A stretch of DNA of 64,000 nucleotides, taken from the NCBI GenBank assembly GCA_030549205.1, contig JAUKTV010000002.1, positions 2,232,001 through 2,296,000 on the forward strand, in the 5' to 3' direction. The translations under genes and the position numbers were made by a program. Source of the stretch: Apiosordaria backusii (lineage: Eukaryota; Ascomycota; Sordariomycetes; Sordariales; Lasiosphaeriaceae). Below the pieces are notes generated by a model that was not told the origin of the DNA, did not search any database, and was given only the letters and a program-made list of their open reading frames with translations. Within the stretch, counting starts at the first letter, position 1; every line of letters starts with the position of its first letter. Positions 11,674 through 20,874 of this stretch are shown piece after piece.

Positions 11674-12000
11674 TTTGTTGTTTCCGTGGTCTTGATATAT
11701 GCTGGCTAGCTGTGGATGGAATAGTAGGTAGGGTAGACTTTAGCTGCTGTATTATAGAAGGAACAAAGGATGAGATGTGAGATATCTTGATCGGGGCGGG
11801 GAGGGGGGACGGCCAGGTAGATAGCTGAGATGTATGCTCGTTGCTTGGGCTCCCTTTCACCAACAGCAGCCCGCCTTGGTGCGGGTATGTGCATTGTTTG
11901 TCAGGGAATGACATTGTGTCCATACCACCTTCTGCAGGATCGGGTGGGGGCGGGGTATCGTAGTGGATGGCAAGTTCAAGATGGAGGGTGAAGGCGCGGG

Positions 12001-12888
12001 TCACTTCCATTGCCATGCGATCCTGGCATCCCCCAACACCAGCGACTTGGAAAGCTGATAGCAAATGCGGGCAAAGTTCGTGGTACCAACCATTAAAGGG
12101 AACAACTGGCTGAAGGTATCGCATGTATGGATGCTTCGAATATTGTTCCAGAACAGCGTGAGCTCGACTGCAACAATGAAAATTGCCATGGCGGCCAGGT
12201 TACCAAAAAACTTGAAGAGCCGTAAATGGACAGTGCGGACGATGTCGGATGGTGCCGGAGGGTCGATTGGGTTTCTCCAATGCGCTACGTACTCTGCCAT
12301 GTCCCGCGCCAGCAGCCATGTGTGCAAGGGGGTAAGCACAAGGGAGGCGACCAGGCTGGCAACAAATGCAATCTTGGCTACAGTTCTGAACCATCCGAAG
12401 GGGTGAACAGGCGCGAAGAAGAAGACGGCCTCGGGACACGCAGTGCGCGGCAGCCTATCTAACCCGCAAAACATGAACCAAACGCCATACGAGCACGTTG
12501 CCATGCCAAGTAGCAGGTCGACCTCCCCACGGATGCCGCTGCTTGCGAACTGTTGGTCATCGCTGCTCTTCGAGCGGCCAAACGCCGCTCTGGCGGCAGA
12601 GTAACCTGGGAGCGATGCAATCCATGCGCTCGCGAAACAGAAAAGTAGAGTGATGTAGCCCTCGATGGCCCTGGTTTCGATGGCCTTGCTTGTCGTGATG
12701 AGGATGAGGCCAGCCAGCATTGCAAATTGGAATATCGTGTTCGCCCCTCGTGTCGACTCGACTGCAGGCTCATGGAGATGCTCGGCAAGGACGGAGGTGG
12801 CCCACTGCAGGTAGATTCCAACTCGGACACCCATGCCATAGATGTCGCCGTTGCCGTCAAATCCGCATTGGATATCTGTGTCATTCAT
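12001..12888 (-). CDS. Polytopic membrane protein, fungal family, function unknown
   Basis: The open frame extends to a GTG at 12960, but the first in-frame ATG gives MNDTDIQCGFDGNGDIYGMG, which resembles the usual start of a fungal membrane family; that start (12888) is used, giving 295 residues. At least five or six hydrophobic segments are visible, including IFQFAMLAGLILITT, GYITLLFCFASAWIASL, VAFVASLVASLVL and NLAAMAIFIVAVELTLFW. No catalytic motif is recognised. It lies tail-to-tail with the preceding accessory genes and divergent from the aldo/keto reductase. Confidence 0.78.
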   Translation of the reverse strand: MNDTDIQCGFDGNGDIYGMGVRVGIYLQWATSVLAEHLHEPAVESTRGANTIFQFAMLAGLILITTSKAIETRAIEGYITLLFCFASAWIASLPGYSAARAAFGRSKSSDDQQFASSGIRGEVDLLLGMATCSYGVWFMFCGLDRLPRTACPEAVFFFAPVHPFGWFRTVAKIAFVASLVASLVLTPLHTWLLARDMAEYVAHWRNPIDPPAPSDIVRTVHLRLFKFFGNLAAMAIFIVAVELTLFWNNIRSIHTCDTFSQLFPLMVGTTNFARICYQLSKSLVLGDARIAWQWK

Positions 12889-13661
12889 ATTTTGGCGGTT
12901 GGTCGCTGGGCAGGAAGGGTTGGATTGCCGATTTGCCGGTGGTGTGTAGTTGTACTGCACATGGAACTGGAATGATGCGTTTTATTACTCATGATAATGC
13001 CGCATGTTAGGTATTCAGTACCACTGGCGCTGCGGTTTGGGCTGATCGGGCTTTGCTGTGGCACTCACGAAAGGCGCTTGTTGAAAAGATGAGACATGTC
13101 ATCACCTCTCGCCCCATGCACTCAAACGTTGCTCGGAGATGGGGCCACAATGTATTACCACCTATATATCGGAGCCTGCTACAAGAGCCGTTCACATGCG
13201 AACGGGATACACATATCGGACCGCTGTTTAAGCTACTTGATACATCTTGTTTGTGGCTTAATTGATACCTAATTTAACCTCGTCTAACTTATCTTAATAC
13301 ACAACGTTTTCAGTTTGACCACAGCAGCTCGGTAAGGCTACTTTAGGCTGATAATAATAGTAGGTGATAATAATGAAAACGGGAGAGATGTCGAGACTAC
13401 CCAAGATAGTTAAGGTAGAGCAAGAAACGGTCAAACAGTACAGTACATTCAGAGATACCTCCCTCAAGTACAAAGACATCTGCAGTGCGATTTTTACCCC
13501 CCCTAGTGTAATCCCCCCCATACGCCCTCGCCCGCACCTTGCCATGCAGATACGAGGCGCAATAATGTACTTTAGAGAGACATAAAGCAGGGCTTCATGC
13601 TCAGTGATTGTTGAGTGGCTGCAATCTACTCCCACACCCGCATACCTACTTGGAAAGCTTC
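12889..13661. other. Divergent intergenic region
   Basis: Lies between the membrane-protein gene and the aldo/keto reductase; AT-rich around 13260-13440. No gene seen. Confidence 0.45.
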
Positions 13662-14591
13662 ATGATCTACTTTCACAACCTCATGAACGGAATGGCGGAG
13701 TCAATGATTGGCAACGGACCTACTCTTCAGAATGGAGATCACATTCCGCGCATTCTTTACGGGACAGCTCGACGCAAGCAGAAGGCGCCACCTGATGTGT
13801 ACACGGCGCTACAGACTGGATATCGAGGCATAGACACAGCAAGCTCACGGCGTTTCCACCAAGAAGACGAGGACGGTAGAGCCATACGCAGGTTTCTGGA
13901 TCATGGTACCAATGCTGGCAGGGCCTCACGCAAGGAAATATTCGTCCAGTCGAAGTTTGCCGCGCCGCCGAGTCACGACGAGCCGCTGCCGTACAACATA
14001 GGTGACGACATAAAAACACGTGTGCTGAAGAGCTTTGTCCGCAGCGCTGACGACCTCGTGATTGATACGCTTGACGCCTACTTTCTACACACACCACTCA
14101 GCACAACAGGGGCGACAGTCGAGGCCTGGCGGGTGCTCCAACAATTGGTCAGCCGAGGCGCAGTGCGGTACCTGGGAATTGCAAACGTGAAGCTCCCACA
14201 ACTGAACCGCCTTTACGATCAGGTCGAAGTCAGACCGACATTTGTGCAAAACTGGTTCCGCAAGACAACAGTATATGACCGTGAAGTCATGGCCTTTTGC
14301 AAAACTCACAACATCACCTACCAGATCTTTGGTGTATTTGACGAGGAGAATGCAGACCTCCTGACATGCGAGCCCGTCCAGCGACGGGCGCAAGAAGCGT
14401 CCCTCACCGCACACCAGGCTTTGCTGCAGCTGCTGTTCGGAGTGGCGGCTGCGCAGGGACTCCGACTCTGTGTCCTGGACGGCACCACATCGCCAGACCA
14501 CATGCAAGAGAACCTCTTGGCGGTTGACCATCTTGACCACCTTGATGGCCAGGACCTTGTCCACTTTTGTCGCTTGATTGGATGGGATTGA
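13662..14591 (+). CDS. Aldo/keto reductase family protein, catalytic Tyr replaced
   Basis: The frame opens upstream with a TTG; ATGs at 13662 and 13683 are the plausible starts, and 13662 is used (309 residues). AKR features: IPRILYGTA near the start, GYRGIDTAS (catalytic Asp region), IFVQSKF (catalytic Lys), LDAYFLHTPL (catalytic His) and RYLGIANV. In this fungal subgroup the Asp strand is normally followed by ...HYxE carrying the catalytic Tyr; here the segment reads SRRFHQE, so the Tyr appears to be Phe. NADPH-dependent carbonyl reduction would be weak or absent if so. No intron is needed. Confidence 0.82.
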   Translation: MIYFHNLMNGMAESMIGNGPTLQNGDHIPRILYGTARRKQKAPPDVYTALQTGYRGIDTASSRRFHQEDEDGRAIRRFLDHGTNAGRASRKEIFVQSKFAAPPSHDEPLPYNIGDDIKTRVLKSFVRSADDLVIDTLDAYFLHTPLSTTGATVEAWRVLQQLVSRGAVRYLGIANVKLPQLNRLYDQVEVRPTFVQNWFRKTTVYDREVMAFCKTHNITYQIFGVFDEENADLLTCEPVQRRAQEASLTAHQALLQLLFGVAAAQGLRLCVLDGTTSPDHMQENLLAVDHLDHLDGQDLVHFCRLIGWD

Positions 14592-15158
14592 CTGGTCGGA
14601 CTTGATCGTCAGACTTGCAAGCTTCCGTTTGTCATGGCCGAAGGTGTGGGAGGGGTATGAAATGAGTGTGTGGGCAACAGTGCAGTTTTGTGATGTGGAA
14701 GAAGAGAGGAAAAGCTGCTCAGTCCGGCTGCAGGAGGCAGTGAATTGATCAAGCGGGTGCCCCACATACCTACTCAATCAATCGGGTGGCTTTTTGCTTT
14801 CGAGGCGCATAGCGGCATCCATGGATAATGACTGAAACGGAAATGCGGTGTTCGATAGGTGTACAGCATTGCTTGCTCATTTCTGCTTCCTAGCTGACCC
14901 TACTGTTCTTTCCTTCGGCGTGATGACATAAGTCCCACGGGCTGCACGGGTGCAACCTATCACTGCGGGAGACAGGAAAATCCCTCCCTCCCTCATGTCA
15001 GGAGTATTTCTGGTGAGGTTCTGGGGCGGCCCCCGCACCATGATGGAATCGCAATTCCAATCAGCTGCGAAATTCACAGACCAACAAACTTCAACGGGCT
15101 TAAACCCACTGCTGCCACAAACTCGGTCTAATACCTTAGAGTTCAAGAATACAAAGCT
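14592..15158. other. Intergenic, promoter of beta-lactamase-like gene A
   Basis: No coding signal; 3' flank of the reductase followed by the upstream region of the gene at 15159. Confidence 0.45.
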
Positions 15159-16877
15159 ATGGCTGACGCATTGTTGGATCGTTTGAAGTCGACTACGCTG
15201 CGTATTGGCGAAATACGACGCGCTTTTGGCACCCCTTCAGTATCGTGTGGAGTTCTCCATCAAGGAGAAGTGATATTTCGCTATGCCGAAGGTTTTGCAG
15301 ATGTGGAGATGGGACGACAAGCCGACGCCGACACGGTATACCCAGTGGCCTCCTGCACAAAAGCTTTTATCTCAGCGACATGCGCAATCTTGGTTCGTGA
15401 GGGGCTCTTATCATGGGACAAACCCGTCTCGTTCTATCTTCCTGAATTCGAGACGCCTCATAATCCAGAAGTGGGTCACCGAGCAACATTGGTTGATCTT
15501 TGCTCCCACGCAACAGGACTAGCACCGGTGGACAATGTCTTGGTTGGGTTTCATGAGAGGCTATACCACGATGGTGAGAGTCAAGTCCGTATAGCATCAC
15601 ACTTACCCCCGGAGTGCGGCTTTCGGTCTGAATTTCTGTACAATAATCTTATGTATGGCGTTGTTGGGGCGACAATAGCTAAGGTCTCTGGCAGAACGGC
15701 TGGGGCCGTCATGAAAGAAAAGATATTTCAGCCGTTGGGAATGGGCCGCACGATAACAAGTCCGGCAGACGATCCACTGGACGGCAACGTCGCGAAAGGC
15801 TATTCAGTTCTCGATAAAGGATCACTACTACGCCTCGAAGAACCAGAGCTGCGTGATGGCACTGCTAATGCCGGAGCTGGGTGTGTCCGCAGCACCGTCA
15901 ACAACATGTTGAAGTGGGCGAGCGCTGTAATGCAAGCAGAAATGCAGCAGTCGACGAGAAATCAGGGGTACCACAACCTCAAGTCCAACCAACCCGAAGA
16001 CGATGAGATTTTGCCCGGCTTGGTCTTTACACGTGCTGCCCGTATGCCTATCACGCAGGGGGACTCAAGTGCAAATGAAAACGCCTATGGAATGGGGTGG
16101 TTTCGGCACACTATTCCATCCAAGTTCCTCGGTTTCACAAGTCCCAACTTTTCGCTCCTCGCGGAACCCCCCATCATCGGGAAGAACACCCCTCAGCGCC
16201 TCACCATCTGCCATTACGGCGCGATGGGTGGCTTTCTTGCCGCCTTCTACACCTTTCCCGAATCTTGTAGTGCCATTGTGGTCCTGGGGAATTCATCGCC
16301 TTCCCGTGGTGATCCAACGGACCTGATAGCACAGGCTTTGTGCCAAGAGCTCTTTGACATGCAGCCACGGGTTAGCCTCGAATCCTTCGCAGTCCTGGCG
16401 ACGGAGACGAGCAGGCTCATCTGGCCCGCACTGGTACAGGAGTGGGTACTTTGCCGTGGGCAAGACGCAGATTCAACAGCAGCTCCGGTGGCTGACTATG
16501 TGGGACGGTACGAGAATAAGGGGCTTGCGTTGCAGATCGATGTGCAACCGAATGTGAACCGTCGCCACCGCCGAGCAGGGGACTGGAAGCTCAGGAATCC
16601 GGAGCCGCTGGCCTTCACCGTCAACGGTCGCCCTGGCCAGAGGTTGCGGCGGTACCAGGGTGACACATGGACATTCCTTCCTAATTCCCGCGATGATGCT
16701 TTGAAGAAGGGGATGGAGAGGTTCATTAACTTACCTAATCTTCTCCTGGTCTTCACAAGGGACTCGGATGGCTGTATCACCGGCCTGATGTGGGATCTGT
16801 ATGGTCAAAAGTCTGAGGAGCTGGTGATGCACGACAGTGTCCGAGTGGAGCCAGTGCGATTCGAGAAAGTTGCTTGA
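15159..16877 (+). CDS. Serine beta-lactamase/transpeptidase-like hydrolase A
   Basis: A single exon of 572 residues from ATG. Active-site motifs of the class C beta-lactamase/esterase fold: SCTK (S65-K68), YNN (Y161-N163) and a CHYGAMGG box in the HxG position. In fungi this fold serves as esterases, transacylases or lactamases, often next to metabolite genes; the substrate is not predictable. The C-terminal ~140 residues form the extra beta-rich domain common in fungal members (YVGRYENKGLALQI). It is a distant paralogue of the gene at 17437-19071. No signal peptide is evident. Confidence 0.9.
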   Translation: MADALLDRLKSTTLRIGEIRRAFGTPSVSCGVLHQGEVIFRYAEGFADVEMGRQADADTVYPVASCTKAFISATCAILVREGLLSWDKPVSFYLPEFETPHNPEVGHRATLVDLCSHATGLAPVDNVLVGFHERLYHDGESQVRIASHLPPECGFRSEFLYNNLMYGVVGATIAKVSGRTAGAVMKEKIFQPLGMGRTITSPADDPLDGNVAKGYSVLDKGSLLRLEEPELRDGTANAGAGCVRSTVNNMLKWASAVMQAEMQQSTRNQGYHNLKSNQPEDDEILPGLVFTRAARMPITQGDSSANENAYGMGWFRHTIPSKFLGFTSPNFSLLAEPPIIGKNTPQRLTICHYGAMGGFLAAFYTFPESCSAIVVLGNSSPSRGDPTDLIAQALCQELFDMQPRVSLESFAVLATETSRLIWPALVQEWVLCRGQDADSTAAPVADYVGRYENKGLALQIDVQPNVNRRHRRAGDWKLRNPEPLAFTVNGRPGQRLRRYQGDTWTFLPNSRDDALKKGMERFINLPNLLLVFTRDSDGCITGLMWDLYGQKSEELVMHDSVRVEPVRFEKVA

Positions 16878-17336
16878 GCGAGGTGATAAGAAATTAAGCC
16901 ACTGATTGCTTGTGTCCCATAAGGTCGCGGATGAAAGCGGTGGACCAAGGGATATCGAGCAGTGTAGCAGCAAGGGTTGTGAATAAGAGTGCAGATGTTG
17001 GACTCATTCGCCACAGTGGCTTGGCGGTACAAGGCTAAACACCGCAGGGATATGTAGAAGCATGACAACCTCGAGGCCATGTGGCTCATACTCGATTGGA
17101 GACCGAGCCACTTCAACTGGTGTTGTCGCCCGGATCGGGTATACAAGTAGGATCTGGGGTGACTCTGGATCGGATCTCCTTTTTCTTAACCGAAATTCTC
17201 AATACGCATCTTGATCCATCACCCTTTGTCTACCTGATGATACCTTGTAGACTTGACCTTTTCTACAACTAATCACATTGTGGACAAAGAAATAGAGACT
17301 GCTGCATAGAATAAATGTCTTAGAGGATAGTGAAGA
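16878..17336. other. Convergent intergenic region
   Basis: 3' flanks of two convergent beta-lactamase-like genes; no gene seen. Confidence 0.45.
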
Positions 17337-17404
17337 GGCCTTTAAAGATAGTTGAAAGGCCTCAAAAGTAATTAGTAGGCATTCCAATTAGATCGGAATG
17401 CCTA
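17337..17404. repeat. Minisatellite stub with 10-bp inverted repeat
   Basis: Two degenerate copies of the GGCCTTTAAAGATAG unit, then TAGGCATTCC (17376..17385), a 9-nt loop and its exact complement GGAATGCCTA (17395..17404). A diverged version of this terminal palindrome also ends the large array near 20.12 kb. It sits just 3' of beta-lactamase gene B. Confidence 0.75.
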
Positions 17405-17436
17405 TTGAATCATCTTGAAGACGTATCGGCTATGTT

Positions 17437-19071
17437 TCAACCCCGGCGGGTGAAAGAGACATCCACCCCATTCATGTTCCAGTAACACCCCTTCACCTTC
17501 CCCTTGTCATCCCGGGTGAAAAAGATCAACACCGACAACCAATCAGCCCTATACAACGCCCGTTTCAAACACTCATCGTAACTGTCCGGCAGATGACTAA
17601 AGACATCATAGTTGTAATGCTTCAACACCAGCTTCTGATCCTGGCACCCGTTGACCATCATCTGCAGGTTGTTTGAGTCCGCAGTGTCCAACACCACGTC
17701 GATAAATGCCACATTGAGATTGTTCATGACGTATCGGCCCGGAAAGTCCTCAAGCGCAGGCGAAGGGGACGGATCGATTCGATGCTTCTCCAGCGGATCG
17801 CGGAAATCCACCTCATACTGATCGAGATACAGCTTCGCCGCCTCTTTCGCCGCCGAGAGAAAGTCCACCTCTGGTTGAAGCCCTGAGATGGTCTGAATGA
17901 TATCCTGTGCGATCCAATCTGTGGCATCACCGTGACCAGTGCCGTTGGAGAGAACGACAACCGCCGAGTTGCTGTCAGGGATAACGTAAATGTTGCATGT
18001 ATATCCAGGGACATCTCCCTGATGGCCGTAGAGAAGAAGAGACGGCGACGCAGCCCCCAAGACAGGGGAAACAAGGTCTCGGTTCGGTGAGATCAACCCA
18101 AGCTTCGCAGGCGTCCGGTGATGGCACCATCCGGTGCAATAGTCCCCGGCCTCGGCATCCTCAGGATCGGCAATTGTGCAGCGATTGAAGATAGGCGACT
18201 TGTGGCCCACGACCGCATCCGTTTTGGAAGATCCTCCACCAAAGGATGCCAGCAGACAGTGGCACCATTTGAGCAGGTCGTTCACCGAGCTTCTTATCCC
18301 GCCAGACCCCCCATTCATTGAGTCTGCTGACAGCTCGGTTGGTGGTATGTACGAAGGTGTGCCATCAGTAAGGATCATGTAAGGCTTGGCGAAATTCTTG
18401 TCGGTGTCAGAGTCTTTGAATGCCGTCGTCCTCTCCATACCCAGGGGCTCAAAGATGTGGTCGCGCTGGAAGTCGCCCCAGTTGGAATAACCCGAGAGCT
18501 TCTCCACGATATGTCCAGCCAGCTCATACAGACCATTATTGTAGAGGAACCCGCTCCGCAAGTCGTGCTTGATGGGCATGGCATTGCAGACCTTGACCAC
18601 GTCCTTCTTGTCGATCAGGATCCTGCCATCGAGGCCTTGGGTGATTTCGTCGAGGCTGAGCAGGCCGGTACGGTGTGAACAAATGTCCCGCAACGTCATT
18701 CCTTGATACTCGGCTGACTTTTGATTGTGGCAGAACTCGGGAAGAATAGACTGGACAGTGCTGTCCCAGGACGCCTTGCCCTTACGGACGAGTATGTCGA
18801 GCGAGGCGGCCATGAAGGCCTTGGACAAGGACGCGATGCAATAGAGGGTATCGCTGTTGGGCGTTCTGCCAGTCGTGGTGGTAGTATCGATAACACCAGC
18901 ATTGTGCTTGAGAACCTCCTGGCCCTGGGAAATGACACCGATGGACATGCCAGGTTGGCCGGTAACGCTGCGGATCTTCTCCCACAATGCTATCCGATTG
19001 CGCAGGAGCTTTTCGATGTTGGAAGGTAAGCTGCCGGCGGCTAGGCCTGAGTCGCGACGAAACAACCACAT
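17437..19071 (-). CDS. Serine beta-lactamase/transpeptidase-like hydrolase B
   Basis: The frame extends to an ATG at 19167, but the truncated copy at 5403 starts at the equivalent of MWLFRR, so 19071 is preferred (544 residues). SLSK (S81-K84), YNN (Y177-N179) and HQGDVPGY supply the serine-hydrolase triad boxes, all intact. A C-terminal beta-rich domain follows (FPGRYVMNNLNVAFIDVV). Single exon. The gene is bracketed by related minisatellite sequence on both sides (17.34 and 19.4-20.1 kb), and a 5' fragment of a close relative lies 12 kb away, which suggests local duplication and rearrangement. Confidence 0.9.
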   Translation of the reverse strand: MWLFRRDSGLAAGSLPSNIEKLLRNRIALWEKIRSVTGQPGMSIGVISQGQEVLKHNAGVIDTTTTTGRTPNSDTLYCIASLSKAFMAASLDILVRKGKASWDSTVQSILPEFCHNQKSAEYQGMTLRDICSHRTGLLSLDEITQGLDGRILIDKKDVVKVCNAMPIKHDLRSGFLYNNGLYELAGHIVEKLSGYSNWGDFQRDHIFEPLGMERTTAFKDSDTDKNFAKPYMILTDGTPSYIPPTELSADSMNGGSGGIRSSVNDLLKWCHCLLASFGGGSSKTDAVVGHKSPIFNRCTIADPEDAEAGDYCTGWCHHRTPAKLGLISPNRDLVSPVLGAASPSLLLYGHQGDVPGYTCNIYVIPDSNSAVVVLSNGTGHGDATDWIAQDIIQTISGLQPEVDFLSAAKEAAKLYLDQYEVDFRDPLEKHRIDPSPSPALEDFPGRYVMNNLNVAFIDVVLDTADSNNLQMMVNGCQDQKLVLKHYNYDVFSHLPDSYDECLKRALYRADWLSVLIFFTRDDKGKVKGCYWNMNGVDVSFTRRG

Positions 19072-19383
19072 CGTGGTTGTGGGCTTAACGCAGGGCGTTT
19101 GATGGTTGAGGTGCTGGAGGTTGCCGGGACGTGTGAGGACTGCTAGGTGTGCAACAGATCGAACCATTCCCTGGCCCTACATTCATCCAGTTCCGGTTTG
19201 CCCGCTGTAATCCTTCCAATATGATAGGCCTGTTGGTGTGACGTGGTTGCATGACACAGTTAAGCTGGAAGGTGCCTTCATTGCGCGGAATTAGCCGTGA
19301 GAAGCTGGTTGTTTTTGTTTCACTTGGTGACGTGTGCTACCATACCACGCTGCGCTGTGGACAAGAAACCGGTCCTGTAAGTG

Positions 19384-20135
19384 TTTAATAGGCACCAAAA
19401 CACAGTTAATAAACTACATAAGATAGCTATTAGGCATTAAAATACAGTTAATAGACTATATAAGATAACTGTTAGGCTTTAAAGAAAAGCCGGTAGGCCT
19501 TAAAAGATAGCTATTATGCTTTAAAAGATAGTTAGTAGGCTTTTAAAGATAGCTATTATACTTTAAAAAATAGTTAGTAAGCCTTAAAAGATAAGTCGTT
19601 AGGCTTTAAGAGATAGTTAATAAGCTTTTAAAGATAGCTATTAAGCCTTAAAAGATAGTCAGTAGGTGTCACGGTGCTGATCTTGGGTCTAGGGTGGTGA
19701 ACTTGTTATTGCATAAGGAAGAGAAGATCAGAGCCGTAGGCTCTGGTCGTCTTGTCTACCTATCGCTAGGGGCACGTGACCTTTGAGGTCGCGACCCACT
19801 TCTACATCTTGGTGCCGTGACAGTAGGCCTTTAAAGATAGCTATTAAGCTTTAAAATATAACTATTATACTTTAAAAGATAGCTATTAGGTTTTAAAAGA
19901 TAGTTAATAAGCTTTTAAAGATAGCTGTTATGCTTTAAAAGATAATTAATAGGCCTTTAAATCGAGCTAATAGGCTTTAAAAAATAGCTAATAAACTTTA
20001 TAAGATAGTTAATAAACCTTTAAAGATAGTCAGTAGACTTTTAAAAATGGCCAATATGCCTTTAAAGATAGTCAGTAGACCTATAAAGATTGTCGATAGG
20101 CCTTAAAAAGCAAGCAATAGGCATTTAATTGAATT
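19384..20135. repeat. AT-rich minisatellite, ~20-nt unit
   Basis: Some 30 degenerate head-to-tail copies of a unit close to AGGCYTTTAAAAGATAGYYA. Unit-to-unit differences are mostly C/T and G/A. The array is interrupted at 19667..19822 by a GC-richer insert, and ends at ~20.12 kb with AGGCATTTAATTGAATTC-like sequence resembling the palindrome at 17.38 kb. Confidence 0.9.
19667..19822. mobile_element. Probable solo LTR (156 bp) in the minisatellite
   Basis: Begins TGTCACGGTGC and ends GGTGCCGTGACA: LTR-style TG...CA termini with an 8-bp perfect inverted end, TGTCACGG/CCGTGACA. It is flanked on both sides by GTAGG (19662..19666 and 19823..19827), consistent with a 5-bp target duplication, although GTAGG also occurs in the surrounding array. 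There is no coding capacity. Alternative: a small MITE-like element. Confidence 0.62.
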
Positions 20136-20874
20136 CAGAACGCCTGTATTAGTCATGTATATGGTAGGTTATGTAGGTAGCGGTGCCAGTTCTTTTGTCT
20201 AGGGCGTGTACCTCAAGTGTTCTGCCTACCACTTCTTCACTGTTTTGCGTAGTCAGGGAATAAACCCCGCAGTGCGCATACTTGTGTAACCACGGCGCAA
20301 GCTCAATCTAACCAGGTCCAACTGGGGTGTAAGTATCAACTCACGTGGCATAGCATAGAACCACTTCTCCAGTTACCTTCTCCAGTTCCCTATGTTCAGG
20401 ATAGAAGTGTAGGGTACCCAACGCCATCTCCACTGGTGTCATTGGCGACTTCAGGTAGTAGGTACTGCGACCTGGATGGTGATCGGTCATCCCCGCCAGA
20501 AAGAGCACCTCACTGCGGGGTACGGAAGCACCTGCAGTCCGACAAGCTCAGAGAGGTGGCTGTCTCTCATGCAGTGCAGCCGGGTGTGTGTGCTTTGCCT
20601 CATTCTCGATATGCCCCGCTGGCAGCCTTGGGCCTGCTTTTCGCGCTCATATTCCCTCCCTTACTTTAGCTGTCCCCCATTTTATTCGTACAACGATGGT
20701 GGTATGGTGGTCTTGGTATTTAATCGCACGAATCCGCTGCCCCGCACCGCCATCCTCTTGTCCTATCTCCCCATCTCGCGGCACCCGGCCATACCCCTTC
20801 ACGCATAACGTACCCACTCATAACATTGTCTTGCTTGTATACAGGCTCGTCATTTCTGAGGTTCATCAACAACC
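20136..20874. other. Intergenic, promoter of D123-family gene
   Basis: No gene is recognised. Several short overlapping frames at 20436-20878 have no domain and no consistent codon use. Confidence 0.45.

Noticed and set aside
17376..17404. Rho-independent-type terminator
   Set aside because: The perfect inverted repeat lies 3' of a fungal nuclear gene, where such terminators do not operate; it is better explained as the end unit of the minisatellite.
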